DNA from: HdN1 sp964473645
GTDB taxonomy: Bacteria > Pseudomonadota > Gammaproteobacteria > Pseudomonadales > Ketobacteraceae
DNA length: 64,000 nt
Assembly (NCBI GenBank): GCA_964473645.1
Contig: CAYYPW010000029.1
Span: forward strand, 4,781-68,780
Reading direction: 5' to 3'
Below the pieces are notes generated by a model. It worked only from the letters and a program-made list of their open reading frames with translations, searched no databases and was not told where the DNA came from. Positions 1 through 8,315 of the stretch are shown one piece after another. How positions within the stretch are numbered: position 1 is the stretch's first letter; the number at the start of each line of letters is the position of its first letter. The translations under genes and the position numbers were made by a program.

Positions 1-44
1 CACCTGCCTGACCGCCATTGCTGATACCCTTTAGGCCAGACTTT

Positions 45-1319
45 CTATTCAAGTTTGATTGCATAATCCCGCGAATGCGTAGGCGTGTAGTCAGACCCCA
101 TGCAAAGCACACGCAATTTGTTGGTGATGCCACGATTGTGGTAAAGCTCATACAGAATTTGCGCCATACCCGCAAATGCCAATCGTAGTGGATTCATATA
201 AAGTGTCGGCGCGCCCTGCAAACCCACCTGCGGACGGTACGGCGTGACTGGGCGAAAAGTGCCAAAAACTCTATCCCACAGGAAACCCATTCCACCCCCG
301 ATATTTACCAGATTGCCGCGGGCAGAGTTCTCATTGTTCTCAGCGGAATGATGTAAATAATGGTATGGCCCCTCCGACACCACCACGCTTAACCATCGTA
401 CCCAGCGATTGCCCTGAGCAAAATCGTATAACGCACTTTGATGACTGAATGTCGTTGCGAAGGCCGCAATCATTTTGTAGAAAAAGATAAAGCTTATAAC
501 AGCAGCGATATCGTGCGTTATCAGTTTTGCAATAGCAGTAAAGACAAACACATAAGGTATCGCGACCACCAGAAACAAGGGAAATGCAAAAAATACGGCT
601 TGTGCGGTCGGTTGAATCAGCTCCGGCGTCATATGATGGGTGCGATGAAACAGCAGCCAGAATAGCCTACTCTCGTGTGAAAGCCGGTGGGCCCAGTAAT
701 GAAAAAAACCGCCAATATTGGCCACTAACAAAAAGGCCAACCACGCTGGAACCTCAAGCAGCGTCGGGATGCTCAATGCCTGCGCGTGTGTCCATTGCAA
801 CACGCTTTCAAAGGCACCATATGCTTGTTCAAAGCGCCACCCCATCAGCCAACCCATAACGCCAATAGTGCCCAGCGTGAGTGCAATCAAAACCGAATTG
901 ATACTGTTCAGCGCAAAAAAGGTGAATAGCTGTTGCAATGGATACGGTCGTTTAAATTGAGTGGGGTAGCATAGATATCCCGCTAAAATAATGCCGGCTG
1001 TGGCTATCACATTCAGCGTTATCAGCAGCAAGAGTCCAAGTTGGTGAAGCGTAAATCCCACCAGTAAACCCTCTCGCCCCGTTTGAGGCCCAACCTGTTG
1101 CCATAGGTCTCGCAATGGCGCCAGTGTCCAGTTATCGCCCAACCCCGGCCCCAGATAGGCAACATAATGTGCCCAACCCAGAAACCCAACGGCAAAACCA
1201 AAGGCAAACAACAGCATGAAGAGTGTGCCGATCCATTGGTATTTCACGCTGAAACTGGGTGTTTCAGCACGCCATAGTGCATTAATTCCAACGCGCAGTC
1301 GAAAGGGTCGGTCGCTCAT
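45..1319 (-). CDS. Sterol desaturase / fatty acid hydroxylase family membrane protein
   Basis: A 424-residue integral membrane di-iron hydroxylase. The histidine clusters of the family are visible: HxxxHRxxH at about 207-215, HRTHH at about 225-229 and HYLHH at about 320-324, set among several hydrophobic segments. Members hydroxylate or desaturate sterols, fatty acids or alkylglycerols at the membrane; the substrate cannot be read here. I place the start at 1319 because AGGAG lies just upstream; a longer in-frame reading to 1361 would run into the shared promoter. It is divergent from a TetR gene with a perfect palindrome over its promoter, so it is probably repressed by that regulator and induced by a lipid-like ligand (inference). 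Confidence 0.85.
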   Translation of the reverse strand: MSDRPFRLRVGINALWRAETPSFSVKYQWIGTLFMLLFAFGFAVGFLGWAHYVAYLGPGLGDNWTLAPLRDLWQQVGPQTGREGLLVGFTLHQLGLLLLITLNVIATAGIILAGYLCYPTQFKRPYPLQQLFTFFALNSINSVLIALTLGTIGVMGWLMGWRFEQAYGAFESVLQWTHAQALSIPTLLEVPAWLAFLLVANIGGFFHYWAHRLSHESRLFWLLFHRTHHMTPELIQPTAQAVFFAFPLFLVVAIPYVFVFTAIAKLITHDIAAVISFIFFYKMIAAFATTFSHQSALYDFAQGNRWVRWLSVVVSEGPYHYLHHSAENNENSARGNLVNIGGGMGFLWDRVFGTFRPVTPYRPQVGLQGAPTLYMNPLRLAFAGMAQILYELYHNRGITNKLRVLCMGSDYTPTHSRDYAIKLE

Positions 1320-1382
1320 AAGCACTCCTGGTTGGCATGACAGAAAGGTCTCCACATCCACTCGACATGGCTGGCTGTGTGA

Positions 1383-1409
1383 TTAGTCAGCCAATGTTAC
1401 ACTGACTAA
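1383..1409. promoter_or_regulatory. Probable TetR operator (perfect inverted repeat) between divergent genes
   Basis: TTAGTCAG at 1383-1390 and CTGACTAA at 1402-1409 form a perfect 8+8 inverted repeat with an 11-base spacer, 27 bp in all, typical of TetR operators. It lies between the divergent hydroxylase and TetR genes and covers the -10 of the first and the -35 region of the second. Assignment to the adjacent TetR is inference. Confidence 0.7.
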
Positions 1410-1421
1410 CCAGACTGTCAA
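1394..1421 (-). promoter_or_regulatory. Promoter of the hydroxylase gene
   Basis: On the minus strand TTGACA (1421-1416), a 16-base spacer and TAACAT (1399-1394) resemble a sigma-70 promoter reading into the hydroxylase gene. The palindrome at 1383-1409 overlaps the -10 and spacer. On the plus strand TATGAT at 1426-1431 with CTGACT at 1402-1407 could serve the TetR gene. Confidence 0.5.
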
Positions 1422-1463
1422 TTGCTATGATGCGCCCAGGCAAAGTTCGTAGAGGGGAGTTGC

Positions 1464-2111
1464 ATGCAGAGTGAAAAGCCGCGCGCCCAACAGGCAGAGC
1501 GAGTGAAAACCGCAATTCTCGACGCTGCAATACCACTGTTCGCCAAGGGGTTTGAGAGTGTTTCGGTGAAGCAAATTGCGGCGGCAGCAGGGTATAAGCA
1601 TTCGTTGGTGATGTATCACTTTGGCACCAAAGAAACGCTTTGGGAGCAGGCGGCCAAGCGGCTTATGCAACGATTTGATCAATCGCATCTATGCTATTTT
1701 GCCAAGCTTGCCGCAGCCGATTCTGATCGGGAGACGGTGAATAACCAGTTTTTGGCGTTCATTCAGGCCCTGCGTGATCTGCCTGCCTATGGGCAAATAT
1801 TGTTGAGTGAGGGCTCTCAAACCACCGAACGTCTGCGGTGGCTGCACGACAACTACTTTCCATCGATTCTCGGGCAAACACAGTTTGCTGACAATCGAGT
1901 CGGCAACGCACTTAAGAAAACCACGTTACTGCGGAGCGCAATTGCAGGGGCAATGCTTTATACCGTGGTGGCAGCGCCGCAAATTGCGCGCAGTGCCGAG
2001 ATGGAGGGGGCTGATACGTCTATGGATATCTACCCGTTGAGTGATGCAGCAGCGACGCACTTGGCGCAAATGCTGACAGACCTGCTGTTCTCTCATCTGG
2101 ATTCGCCCTGA
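1464..2111 (+). CDS. TetR/AcrR family transcriptional regulator
   Basis: A 215-residue regulator. The N-terminal helix-turn-helix is clear: the stretch from ILDAAIPLFAKGFESVSVKQIAAAAG to the recognition helix ending in MYHFGTKETLW (residues about 18-60). The C-terminal ligand domain is divergent, as usual. GAGGGGAG lies upstream of the ATG. Divergent from the hydroxylase across a palindromic operator, so it likely represses both itself and that gene. The ligand is unknown; a fatty acid or sterol derivative is a guess from context. Confidence 0.85.
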   Translation: MQSEKPRAQQAERVKTAILDAAIPLFAKGFESVSVKQIAAAAGYKHSLVMYHFGTKETLWEQAAKRLMQRFDQSHLCYFAKLAAADSDRETVNNQFLAFIQALRDLPAYGQILLSEGSQTTERLRWLHDNYFPSILGQTQFADNRVGNALKKTTLLRSAIAGAMLYTVVAAPQIARSAEMEGADTSMDIYPLSDAAATHLAQMLTDLLFSHLDSP

Positions 2112-2311
2112 TGGGAGACTTCTATCCTGACACAGGGGGATGTTAAACATAGTCTTTTGCATGGTTCCCTGCGGTGTGTATAAAGGCAGTTAAATAGAGC
2201 CAACCGGGGGAACACGCTGTATCTTATATTACCTATATGGTACTATCGTGCAGTAATTTGGGGCTAGCCCTCAGATGTACACCCAGCAAGGCCCCGGCGA
2301 GAATCAGATCA

Positions 2312-4456
2312 ATGATGAAATGGATAAAACGTACGCTCATAACCTTCGTACTGGTGCTGCTGGCGACTGTAATCGGCGGCTCCATCGCTATTTGGCCAAT
2401 GAACAGCCTGCCCACGAGCACGATTCATATCAAGCAACCTCCACAGACTGAGAGGCGTATTCTTCCAGCACTTACACAAGCACTTAAGCCAGCACCCGCA
2501 GCCACCGAAGATTCAGCCCAAAGTACCGCCCCGAGCGTGCTGGCAGGCATCGCCGAACGCGACATCACCACCCCCATCGGGATTCCTAAAATGGGCTACT
2601 CGGCTTGGGCGCGTGAGGCCGATGGATTTCGCACCCGGCTCAAGGCGCGAGCATTTTATTTGAAAGGCGAGGGCAGCCAGCCGGTCGTGATCGTACAGGC
2701 CGATCTACCGGCATCGTCGCTAGTGCTGCGCCACAAAGTGGCCGAAACCGTGGCCAAAGCGACCGATATTCCCTTTTCAGCGATCACCATCCACGCCACC
2801 CATACTCACAGCGGCCCTGGTCAGTATTACGAAAGTGACTTCTACAACACCTTCGGCTCAAATAAGCCGGGTTTTGATCCGGACGTCTTCAGCTTTCTGG
2901 CGCAGCAGATCAGCGACGCCGTTATCGACGCCTGGAGAACCCGCCAACCTGCGCGCATCGCCGTGGGCGAAACCGAGATCTACGGCGCCACCAAAAATCG
3001 CTCCATCGGTGCCTATGTCCAGAACCATAACGTTCAAGATAAGCGGGCGGATGATGCCGCCGCGTTACGGGCCGTCAACCCGAAAATCACACTGGTGCGT
3101 ATCGACGTTCAGGATAGCGATAGCCAATGGAAACCCCTGGGCGCGTTCAGCACTTTCGCCATCCACGGCACAGGTATTCCGCCTTTCACCCATCCCTACC
3201 ACGGCGATGTCTGGGCATTCATGGAGCGCGATCTCGAAACCCGCATTACCAATCGCTATCACCCCAGCTGGAAACCCATTCACGGCCCCTTCGAAGCCAA
3301 CCATGGTGACAACAACCCCAATTATCACACGGGGCTGCGCGGCGACAGCGAAACCCGCCGTATTGGTCTGATGATCGCCCGCCAAACCTGGGCGTTATTC
3401 CGCGAACTTGACAGTCAATTGAAAGACAACCTGGTCATTCGCCATGCCATGCGTGAAATCGACCTGCTCAATCCTCGTGGTGACGAAGCACAACCCTTGT
3501 GTGATCGCGCCATCGTCGGCGCTGCTACCGTTGGCGCCGCCAAGGGCGACGAAGTGTTCCCGATTTCTTACCTGCCGCCTTTTGCCGCAGGCTGGCCGAA
3601 AAAAATCTTCGCCGACAATTGTCATGCGCAAAAAAACTGGATGCTGTCCTGGTTACAAGTCTGGGGCCTGCAATCCAACCGTTATCCGCATCGCGTCAAT
3701 GCCAGCGCATCGCAAATCGGCGATCTCGTGCTAATAGGTCTCCCCTTTGAAATCACCTTCGAATCAGGCAACCGCATTCGTGCTGCCGTGCGCCAGGTAC
3801 TGGCTCAGCAGGCGCTGCAACAACAAACAGTTCCCCCAACGTTCATTGCCGTTAGCTCCCACACCAATGGCTTCTTCGGCTACAGCACCACTCCCGAAGA
3901 ATACAGCCAACAATATTACGAAGGCGGCCACACCATTTACGGCCCAGGCACTACCGAGTTCCTTTCGCGTACAGCTGCAAAACTGGTGACGGATATGACC
4001 ACCACCGATGGTTTCAGCGATCTGCCCCTGGTATGGACATTTTCGCTTGCCACCGAGCACTATTTTCCACCTCCACGCACCGCCAAAGGTCAACGCAGCG
4101 AAACTCGGGCAGCAGTTTATACCGACAACAAAATGGAGCGGGAGGCCTATTGGGCAATGGAGTATCTCGACGTTAACCCCTCACAGTTGGCGTTACACGA
4201 CCCTCTCCTGCGCGTTGAAATCCGTCAAGGCAATGACGATTGGGCACCCATGCTGCAAAATCACCACCCATTGACAGATCAGGGCTATGATTTGCAAATT
4301 CGCCATCTAGACGAAGCCCCCGCTGATATGGGGCGTTATGAAGTGCGCTGGTACAATCCACCGGTCGCCACTGGCGATACACAATACCGAATCGTAGTCG
4401 CCGCCAGAGCGGGTCAGGCAGAATTCCGATCCACCCCTTTTGGCGTATTAAGGTAG
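2312..4456 (+). CDS. Membrane-anchored neutral/alkaline ceramidase-like protein
   Basis: A 714-residue protein beginning at one of two adjacent ATGs (2312/2315), preceded by only a weak ribosome site; an upstream in-frame reading to 2237 looks non-coding. Residues about 8-27 are a single hydrophobic anchor, placing the rest in the periplasm or outside. The body matches the N-terminal domain of neutral non-lysosomal ceramidases: GIAERDITTPIG near residue 80, the metal-site block ATHTHSGPG near 162 and HGDNNPN near 330. Such enzymes cleave the amide of ceramide to sphingosine and fatty acid using zinc. The C-terminal domain is poorly conserved, so another N-acyl substrate is possible. It follows the TetR gene on the same strand after 200 bases without a clear terminator. 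Confidence 0.75.
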   Translation: MMKWIKRTLITFVLVLLATVIGGSIAIWPMNSLPTSTIHIKQPPQTERRILPALTQALKPAPAATEDSAQSTAPSVLAGIAERDITTPIGIPKMGYSAWAREADGFRTRLKARAFYLKGEGSQPVVIVQADLPASSLVLRHKVAETVAKATDIPFSAITIHATHTHSGPGQYYESDFYNTFGSNKPGFDPDVFSFLAQQISDAVIDAWRTRQPARIAVGETEIYGATKNRSIGAYVQNHNVQDKRADDAAALRAVNPKITLVRIDVQDSDSQWKPLGAFSTFAIHGTGIPPFTHPYHGDVWAFMERDLETRITNRYHPSWKPIHGPFEANHGDNNPNYHTGLRGDSETRRIGLMIARQTWALFRELDSQLKDNLVIRHAMREIDLLNPRGDEAQPLCDRAIVGAATVGAAKGDEVFPISYLPPFAAGWPKKIFADNCHAQKNWMLSWLQVWGLQSNRYPHRVNASASQIGDLVLIGLPFEITFESGNRIRAAVRQVLAQQALQQQTVPPTFIAVSSHTNGFFGYSTTPEEYSQQYYEGGHTIYGPGTTEFLSRTAAKLVTDMTTTDGFSDLPLVWTFSLATEHYFPPPRTAKGQRSETRAAVYTDNKMEREAYWAMEYLDVNPSQLALHDPLLRVEIRQGNDDWAPMLQNHHPLTDQGYDLQIRHLDEAPADMGRYEVRWYNPPVATGDTQYRIVVAARAGQAEFRSTPFGVLR

Positions 4457-4491
4457 CCTTGAATCTTTAACAAAGATGGACGGTGCAAATA

Positions 4492-5901
4492 CTACAACGT
4501 GTGTGCAATCTCACCCAGCGTTTGCATGGCTTGCTCCATCTCGCGTCCCCAGGGATAACCATAATTCAAACGGATACAATGACGAAAATCTTGTGTCGCC
4601 GAAAATATCGGTCCCGGTGCGATACTAATGCCCGCCGCCAGTGCAAGACTAAAAAAATGCAGTGAATCCAGCGCCCCAGGCAACTGCAACCAAAGGAAAT
4701 AACCACCGGCAGGACGACTGATGCGCGTGTTGGCAGGAAAATACTTCTCGATGTCCGCCCGCATGTGATTTTGTTGTGCTTCTAATTGATAGCGCAATTT
4801 TCGCAAGTGACGATCATAGTCACCAAACTGCAAGTAGTCAGCAATCGCCGCCTGCGCCGGAATCGACGCCGACAGCGTCGTCATTAATTTTAGCCGCTCA
4901 ACCTGCTGCGCATATTTACCTGCCGCCACCCAGCCTACCCGGTATCCAGGTGCCAGGCTTTTCGAGAAAGAACCGCAATGCAACACCAAGCCCTGCTGAT
5001 CGAAGGCTTTAGCGGGCAAGGGTTGTGTCGCGCCAAAATACAGTTCGCCGTACACATCATCCTCGATCAGCGGCACCTGATATTGCTGTAATAACGCCAC
5101 CAGTGACTGCTTTTTCTCCGACGATAATGAGGCACCCATCGGGTTCTGAAAATGTGGCATGAACCAGCACGCCTTGATGGGATAACGACTCAACGCATCC
5201 CGCAGATAATCAATCTCAATACCCTCGGTGGGTGACACCGGAATCTCCACCGCTCTGAGTTGCAATCGTTCCAATGCTTGCAAACAGGCATAAAACGTCG
5301 GTGATTCAATCGCCACCAGATCCCCGGGTTTTGTCACCACCTGCAAACACAGATTGAGTGCTTCCAACGCGCCACTGGTAATCACCAGTTCCTCGATAGG
5401 GGCAGAAATTCCCGCCACGCCATAACGCAGCGCAATCTGACGGCGCAGGTGTTCATTACCCGGCGGCAGATCCACCACCAACGAGCGCAGATCCATTAAA
5501 CGAGTCGTTTTGGCCAGCGACTTGGCCAGGCGCTGCAGCGGGAACAGGGTAGGGCTAGGAAACGCCGACCCCAATGGCACCACACGCGGGTCGCGAATCG
5601 AACTCATGATCGAAAATACCAGCTCGCTGACCTCGACAGGCGTTGATGCCGGCCCCTGTTTCGCAACGGCATTTGTTGGCAGTGCCCGCGTCGGTTGGCC
5701 ACAGACAAAGTAGCCTGATTTCGGACGCGATCGAATTAAACCTTGGTTTTCCAACAGGTAATACGCCTGAAACACCGTCGCCGGACTCACGCCATGCGCT
5801 TCGCTGGCCTTACGGACCGACGGCACGCGCCGGCCGGGCGCGAGCACACCCGTGCGTATCATTTCGGCAATGTCCTGTGCCAGTTGTTCGTAACGTTTCA
5901 C
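4492..5901 (-). CDS. MocR-type regulator: GntR winged helix fused to class I aminotransferase
   Basis: A 469-residue protein. Residues about 1-75 form a GntR-like winged helix, including PSVRKASEAHGVSPATVFQAY; the rest is a fold-type I PLP aminotransferase domain with the SFSKSLAPGYRVGW block holding the PLP lysine. I choose a GTG start at 5901 with GAGG five bases upstream; the open frame continues to 6264 but that part lies antisense to the next gene. MocR/PdxR/GabR proteins sense PLP or amino compounds. It is divergent from the nitrite/sulfite reductase gene, an order I recall for a similar Pseudomonas cluster, and probably controls it. Confidence 0.85.
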   Translation of the reverse strand: MKRYEQLAQDIAEMIRTGVLAPGRRVPSVRKASEAHGVSPATVFQAYYLLENQGLIRSRPKSGYFVCGQPTRALPTNAVAKQGPASTPVEVSELVFSIMSSIRDPRVVPLGSAFPSPTLFPLQRLAKSLAKTTRLMDLRSLVVDLPPGNEHLRRQIALRYGVAGISAPIEELVITSGALEALNLCLQVVTKPGDLVAIESPTFYACLQALERLQLRAVEIPVSPTEGIEIDYLRDALSRYPIKACWFMPHFQNPMGASLSSEKKQSLVALLQQYQVPLIEDDVYGELYFGATQPLPAKAFDQQGLVLHCGSFSKSLAPGYRVGWVAAGKYAQQVERLKLMTTLSASIPAQAAIADYLQFGDYDRHLRKLRYQLEAQQNHMRADIEKYFPANTRISRPAGGYFLWLQLPGALDSLHFFSLALAAGISIAPGPIFSATQDFRHCIRLNYGYPWGREMEQAMQTLGEIAHTL

Positions 5902-5944
5902 GAGTACCTCGTGGGTGAGAGCATTGGGTTGGGGGGAGGGCAAA

Positions 5945-5985
5945 CTGATATGGTCTTTTTTACCAAATCTGATTCTGTTATGGCC
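5945..5985. promoter_or_regulatory. Direct repeat, candidate MocR operator
   Basis: CTGATATGGTC at 5945-5955 and CTGTTATGGCC at 5975-5985 are direct repeats (9 of 11 identical) spaced exactly 30 bp. MocR-family regulators such as GabR bind direct repeats a few helical turns apart. Position between the divergent regulator and reductase genes fits. Binding is inference. Confidence 0.4.
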
Positions 5986-6063
5986 AGCGTAGCCGATCGA
6001 CAATGGCAATGAAAGTCGGGGAATAGCCCTGTTTCCCACATGCCTCAGCATTCGAGGATGCTC

Positions 6064-7764
6064 ATGTATCAATACGACGATTACGACCACCAACTTTTGT
6101 GGGAACGCGTTGCCGAGTTCAACGATCAGGTGAAGCGCTACCTCGCCTGCAAACTCTCCGACGACGAGTTTCTGCCGTTGCGTTTGCAGAATGGGCTTTA
6201 CCGACAGAAGCATGCCTACATGCTGCGCGTTGCCATTCCTTATGGCACCTTGTCGTCCACACAATTGAGAGCGCTAGCCACTATTGCCCGTCGTTATGAT
6301 CGTGGTTTCGGACACTTTACCACCCGTCAGAATATTCAGTTCAACTGGATAATGCTGGAGCAAGCTCCGGAGATATTCGAGCAGTTAGCCAAGGTCGGTA
6401 TGCACGCTATCCAAACCTCAGGAAACTGCGTGAGAAATATCACCACCGAACAATTTGCTGGCGTCGCCGCTGATGAAGTGGTCGATCCACGCCCTTACGC
6501 TGAAATATTGCGGCAATGGTCAACGATAAACCCGGAATTTCTGTACTTGCCACGCAAATTTAAGATCGCGATCATTGCCTCGTCGCAGGATCGGGCGGTG
6601 ACGCACGTGCACGACATTGGTCTGCAGCTATACCATGCTTCATCAAATGGTGCGCTCATGGCGCGAGTGCTGGTGGGCGGGGGGCTGGGGCGAACCCCTA
6701 TGCTGGGCGTTATTCTGAATGACGCGCTGCCTTGGCAACACTTGCTGACGTATATCGAAGCTATTTTGCGCGTCTATAACCGGTTCGGGCGTCGGGATAA
6801 CAAATACAAGGCGCGCATCAAAATGCTTGTGAAAACCTTGGGCATCGAAAAATTTGCTCAAGAAGTCGAAAGCGAATGGCTACACCTTAAAGACGGCCCA
6901 GACACTTTGACTCCGCAAGAGGTGGAGCGGGTGCGTACGCAGTTCGACAGGCCCGCGTATGTCCGCTACACATCAGCGTACCTCCGTTCTCAAAACGAAA
7001 TCACTCGCGCATTGACCACCGACACATCACCGGATTTTACCCGTTGGCTCAAACGCAATGTCCATCCGCACAAAATGCCGGGCTATGTGTCGGTGTCGAT
7101 ATCAACCAAACCCGGTCCGACGGCTGCACCGGGGGATCTCACTGCTGCTCAGATGGAGCAGGTCGCTGGCTGGGCTGAGCGCTATGGGTTTTCTGAGGTT
7201 CGTGTTACCCACGAACAAAATCTGCTGCTTCCTGATGTGCGTGAGCCTGATCTGCACATGCTGTGGCAAGAGGCCAGCCGCGCTGGCTTGGCCACCCCCA
7301 ATATCGGTTTGGTTACCGACATTATTGCTTGCCCCGGTGGCGATTTTTGCGCATTGGCAAATGCACGTTCTTTACCGGTGGCAAAAGCGATTCAGCAACG
7401 ATTTGATGATATCGATTTCATTCATGATCTGGGCGATCTCAGTGTGAATGTATCGGGGTGTATCAACGCCTGTGGGCATCACCATATCGGCAACATCGGC
7501 ATTCTCGGTGTCGATAAAGATGGCGAAGAGTGGTACCAGGTGACCTTGGGGGGCACGCAAGGTTTTCCGGCGCGCTTGGGCAAAGTGATGGGGCCTTCGT
7601 TTAGTGCAGCACAAATACCTGCGGTAGTTGATCGTGTGCTGCAAACCTTCTGTGAGTATCGTGTCGACAAAGAATTGTTCATCGAGACCTTTTCACGCAT
7701 TGGTATGGAACCTTTTCGGCAGCGGGTTTATCAAGCGCACGTACTGGAGCAAGCGTTGTCATGA
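6064..7764 (+). CDS. Siroheme nitrite/sulfite reductase (hemoprotein subunit)
   Basis: A 566-residue reductase with the two half-domains of the family and the siroheme/4Fe-4S ligand motif: CPGGDFC near residue 424 and CINAC near 465. It carries out the six-electron reduction of sulfite to sulfide or nitrite to ammonia in the cytoplasm; sequence alone does not decide which. The start at 6064 (MYQYDDYD) is chosen because GAGG sits six bases upstream and this N-terminus is typical. The next gene overlaps by four bases (ATGA), so the two are translationally coupled. The DUF934 partner argues for assimilatory sulfite reduction. Confidence 0.88.
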   Translation: MYQYDDYDHQLLWERVAEFNDQVKRYLACKLSDDEFLPLRLQNGLYRQKHAYMLRVAIPYGTLSSTQLRALATIARRYDRGFGHFTTRQNIQFNWIMLEQAPEIFEQLAKVGMHAIQTSGNCVRNITTEQFAGVAADEVVDPRPYAEILRQWSTINPEFLYLPRKFKIAIIASSQDRAVTHVHDIGLQLYHASSNGALMARVLVGGGLGRTPMLGVILNDALPWQHLLTYIEAILRVYNRFGRRDNKYKARIKMLVKTLGIEKFAQEVESEWLHLKDGPDTLTPQEVERVRTQFDRPAYVRYTSAYLRSQNEITRALTTDTSPDFTRWLKRNVHPHKMPGYVSVSISTKPGPTAAPGDLTAAQMEQVAGWAERYGFSEVRVTHEQNLLLPDVREPDLHMLWQEASRAGLATPNIGLVTDIIACPGGDFCALANARSLPVAKAIQQRFDDIDFIHDLGDLSVNVSGCINACGHHHIGNIGILGVDKDGEEWYQVTLGGTQGFPARLGKVMGPSFSAAQIPAVVDRVLQTFCEYRVDKELFIETFSRIGMEPFRQRVYQAHVLEQALS

Positions 7765-8294
7765 AGCAGATTATAAAACTGCAAGATAAGGTGCCGGTGC
7801 TACTCGCTGATCGATGGCAGTTGATTCGTGACATGCAGCAATTGCCGTCGATCAGTGTGAGTAGCACCTGTGTGGGGCACAAGCCTTTGATTCTGCCTTT
7901 TGCTGCCTGGTGCGTTGCACATCCAAACCTGCATGCAACCGGCTTACACAACAACATTGCACCGTGGCTCGTTCCCGCTGATTTCGAGCCAGCGTCATTG
8001 CCTGGCATCCTCCAGACGGCACCCATGATCGCTATCGATTTTGCCGATTTTCGCGATGGTCGTGCCTATAGCATTGCCCGCTTGTTGCGCTCCCGTTATG
8101 GCTATGTTGGTGAATTGAGAGCCATCGGCGATGTGATGCGTGATCAACTAAAACACATGCAACGCTGTGGCTTCGATGCGTTCGAGGTGAGAGAAGACAA
8201 GGATATTCACGATGCCATGAAAGGCTTGCAAGGTTACACCGTTCACTATCAAACCTCAGCGATTGAATCGCTGCCACTGTTTCGACGTCGTTAA
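7761..8294 (+). CDS. DUF934 family protein, partner of the sulfite reductase
   Basis: A 177-residue soluble protein of the DUF934 family, which is almost always encoded directly after this type of nitrite/sulfite reductase and is annotated as an oxidoreductase probably involved in sulfite reduction. The conserved core includes MIAIDFADFRDGRAYSIARL near residues 92-112 and the VGELRAIGDV block after it. No cofactor motif is evident. Its ATG overlaps the reductase stop by four bases. The biochemical role is not established. Confidence 0.8.
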   Translation: MKQIIKLQDKVPVLLADRWQLIRDMQQLPSISVSSTCVGHKPLILPFAAWCVAHPNLHATGLHNNIAPWLVPADFEPASLPGILQTAPMIAIDFADFRDGRAYSIARLLRSRYGYVGELRAIGDVMRDQLKHMQRCGFDAFEVREDKDIHDAMKGLQGYTVHYQTSAIESLPLFRRR

Positions 8295-8315
8295 CTATTT
8301 GTAGGGAGCGAGCCA

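Noticed and set aside
438..960. Overlapping plus-strand open frames opposite the hydroxylase gene
   Set aside because: Shadows of the real gene, with no ribosome sites or family resemblance.
5902..6264. N-terminal extension of the MocR-type regulator
   Set aside because: It lies antisense to the start of the reductase gene and over the promoter region; GTG 5901 with GAGG and normal family length is preferred.
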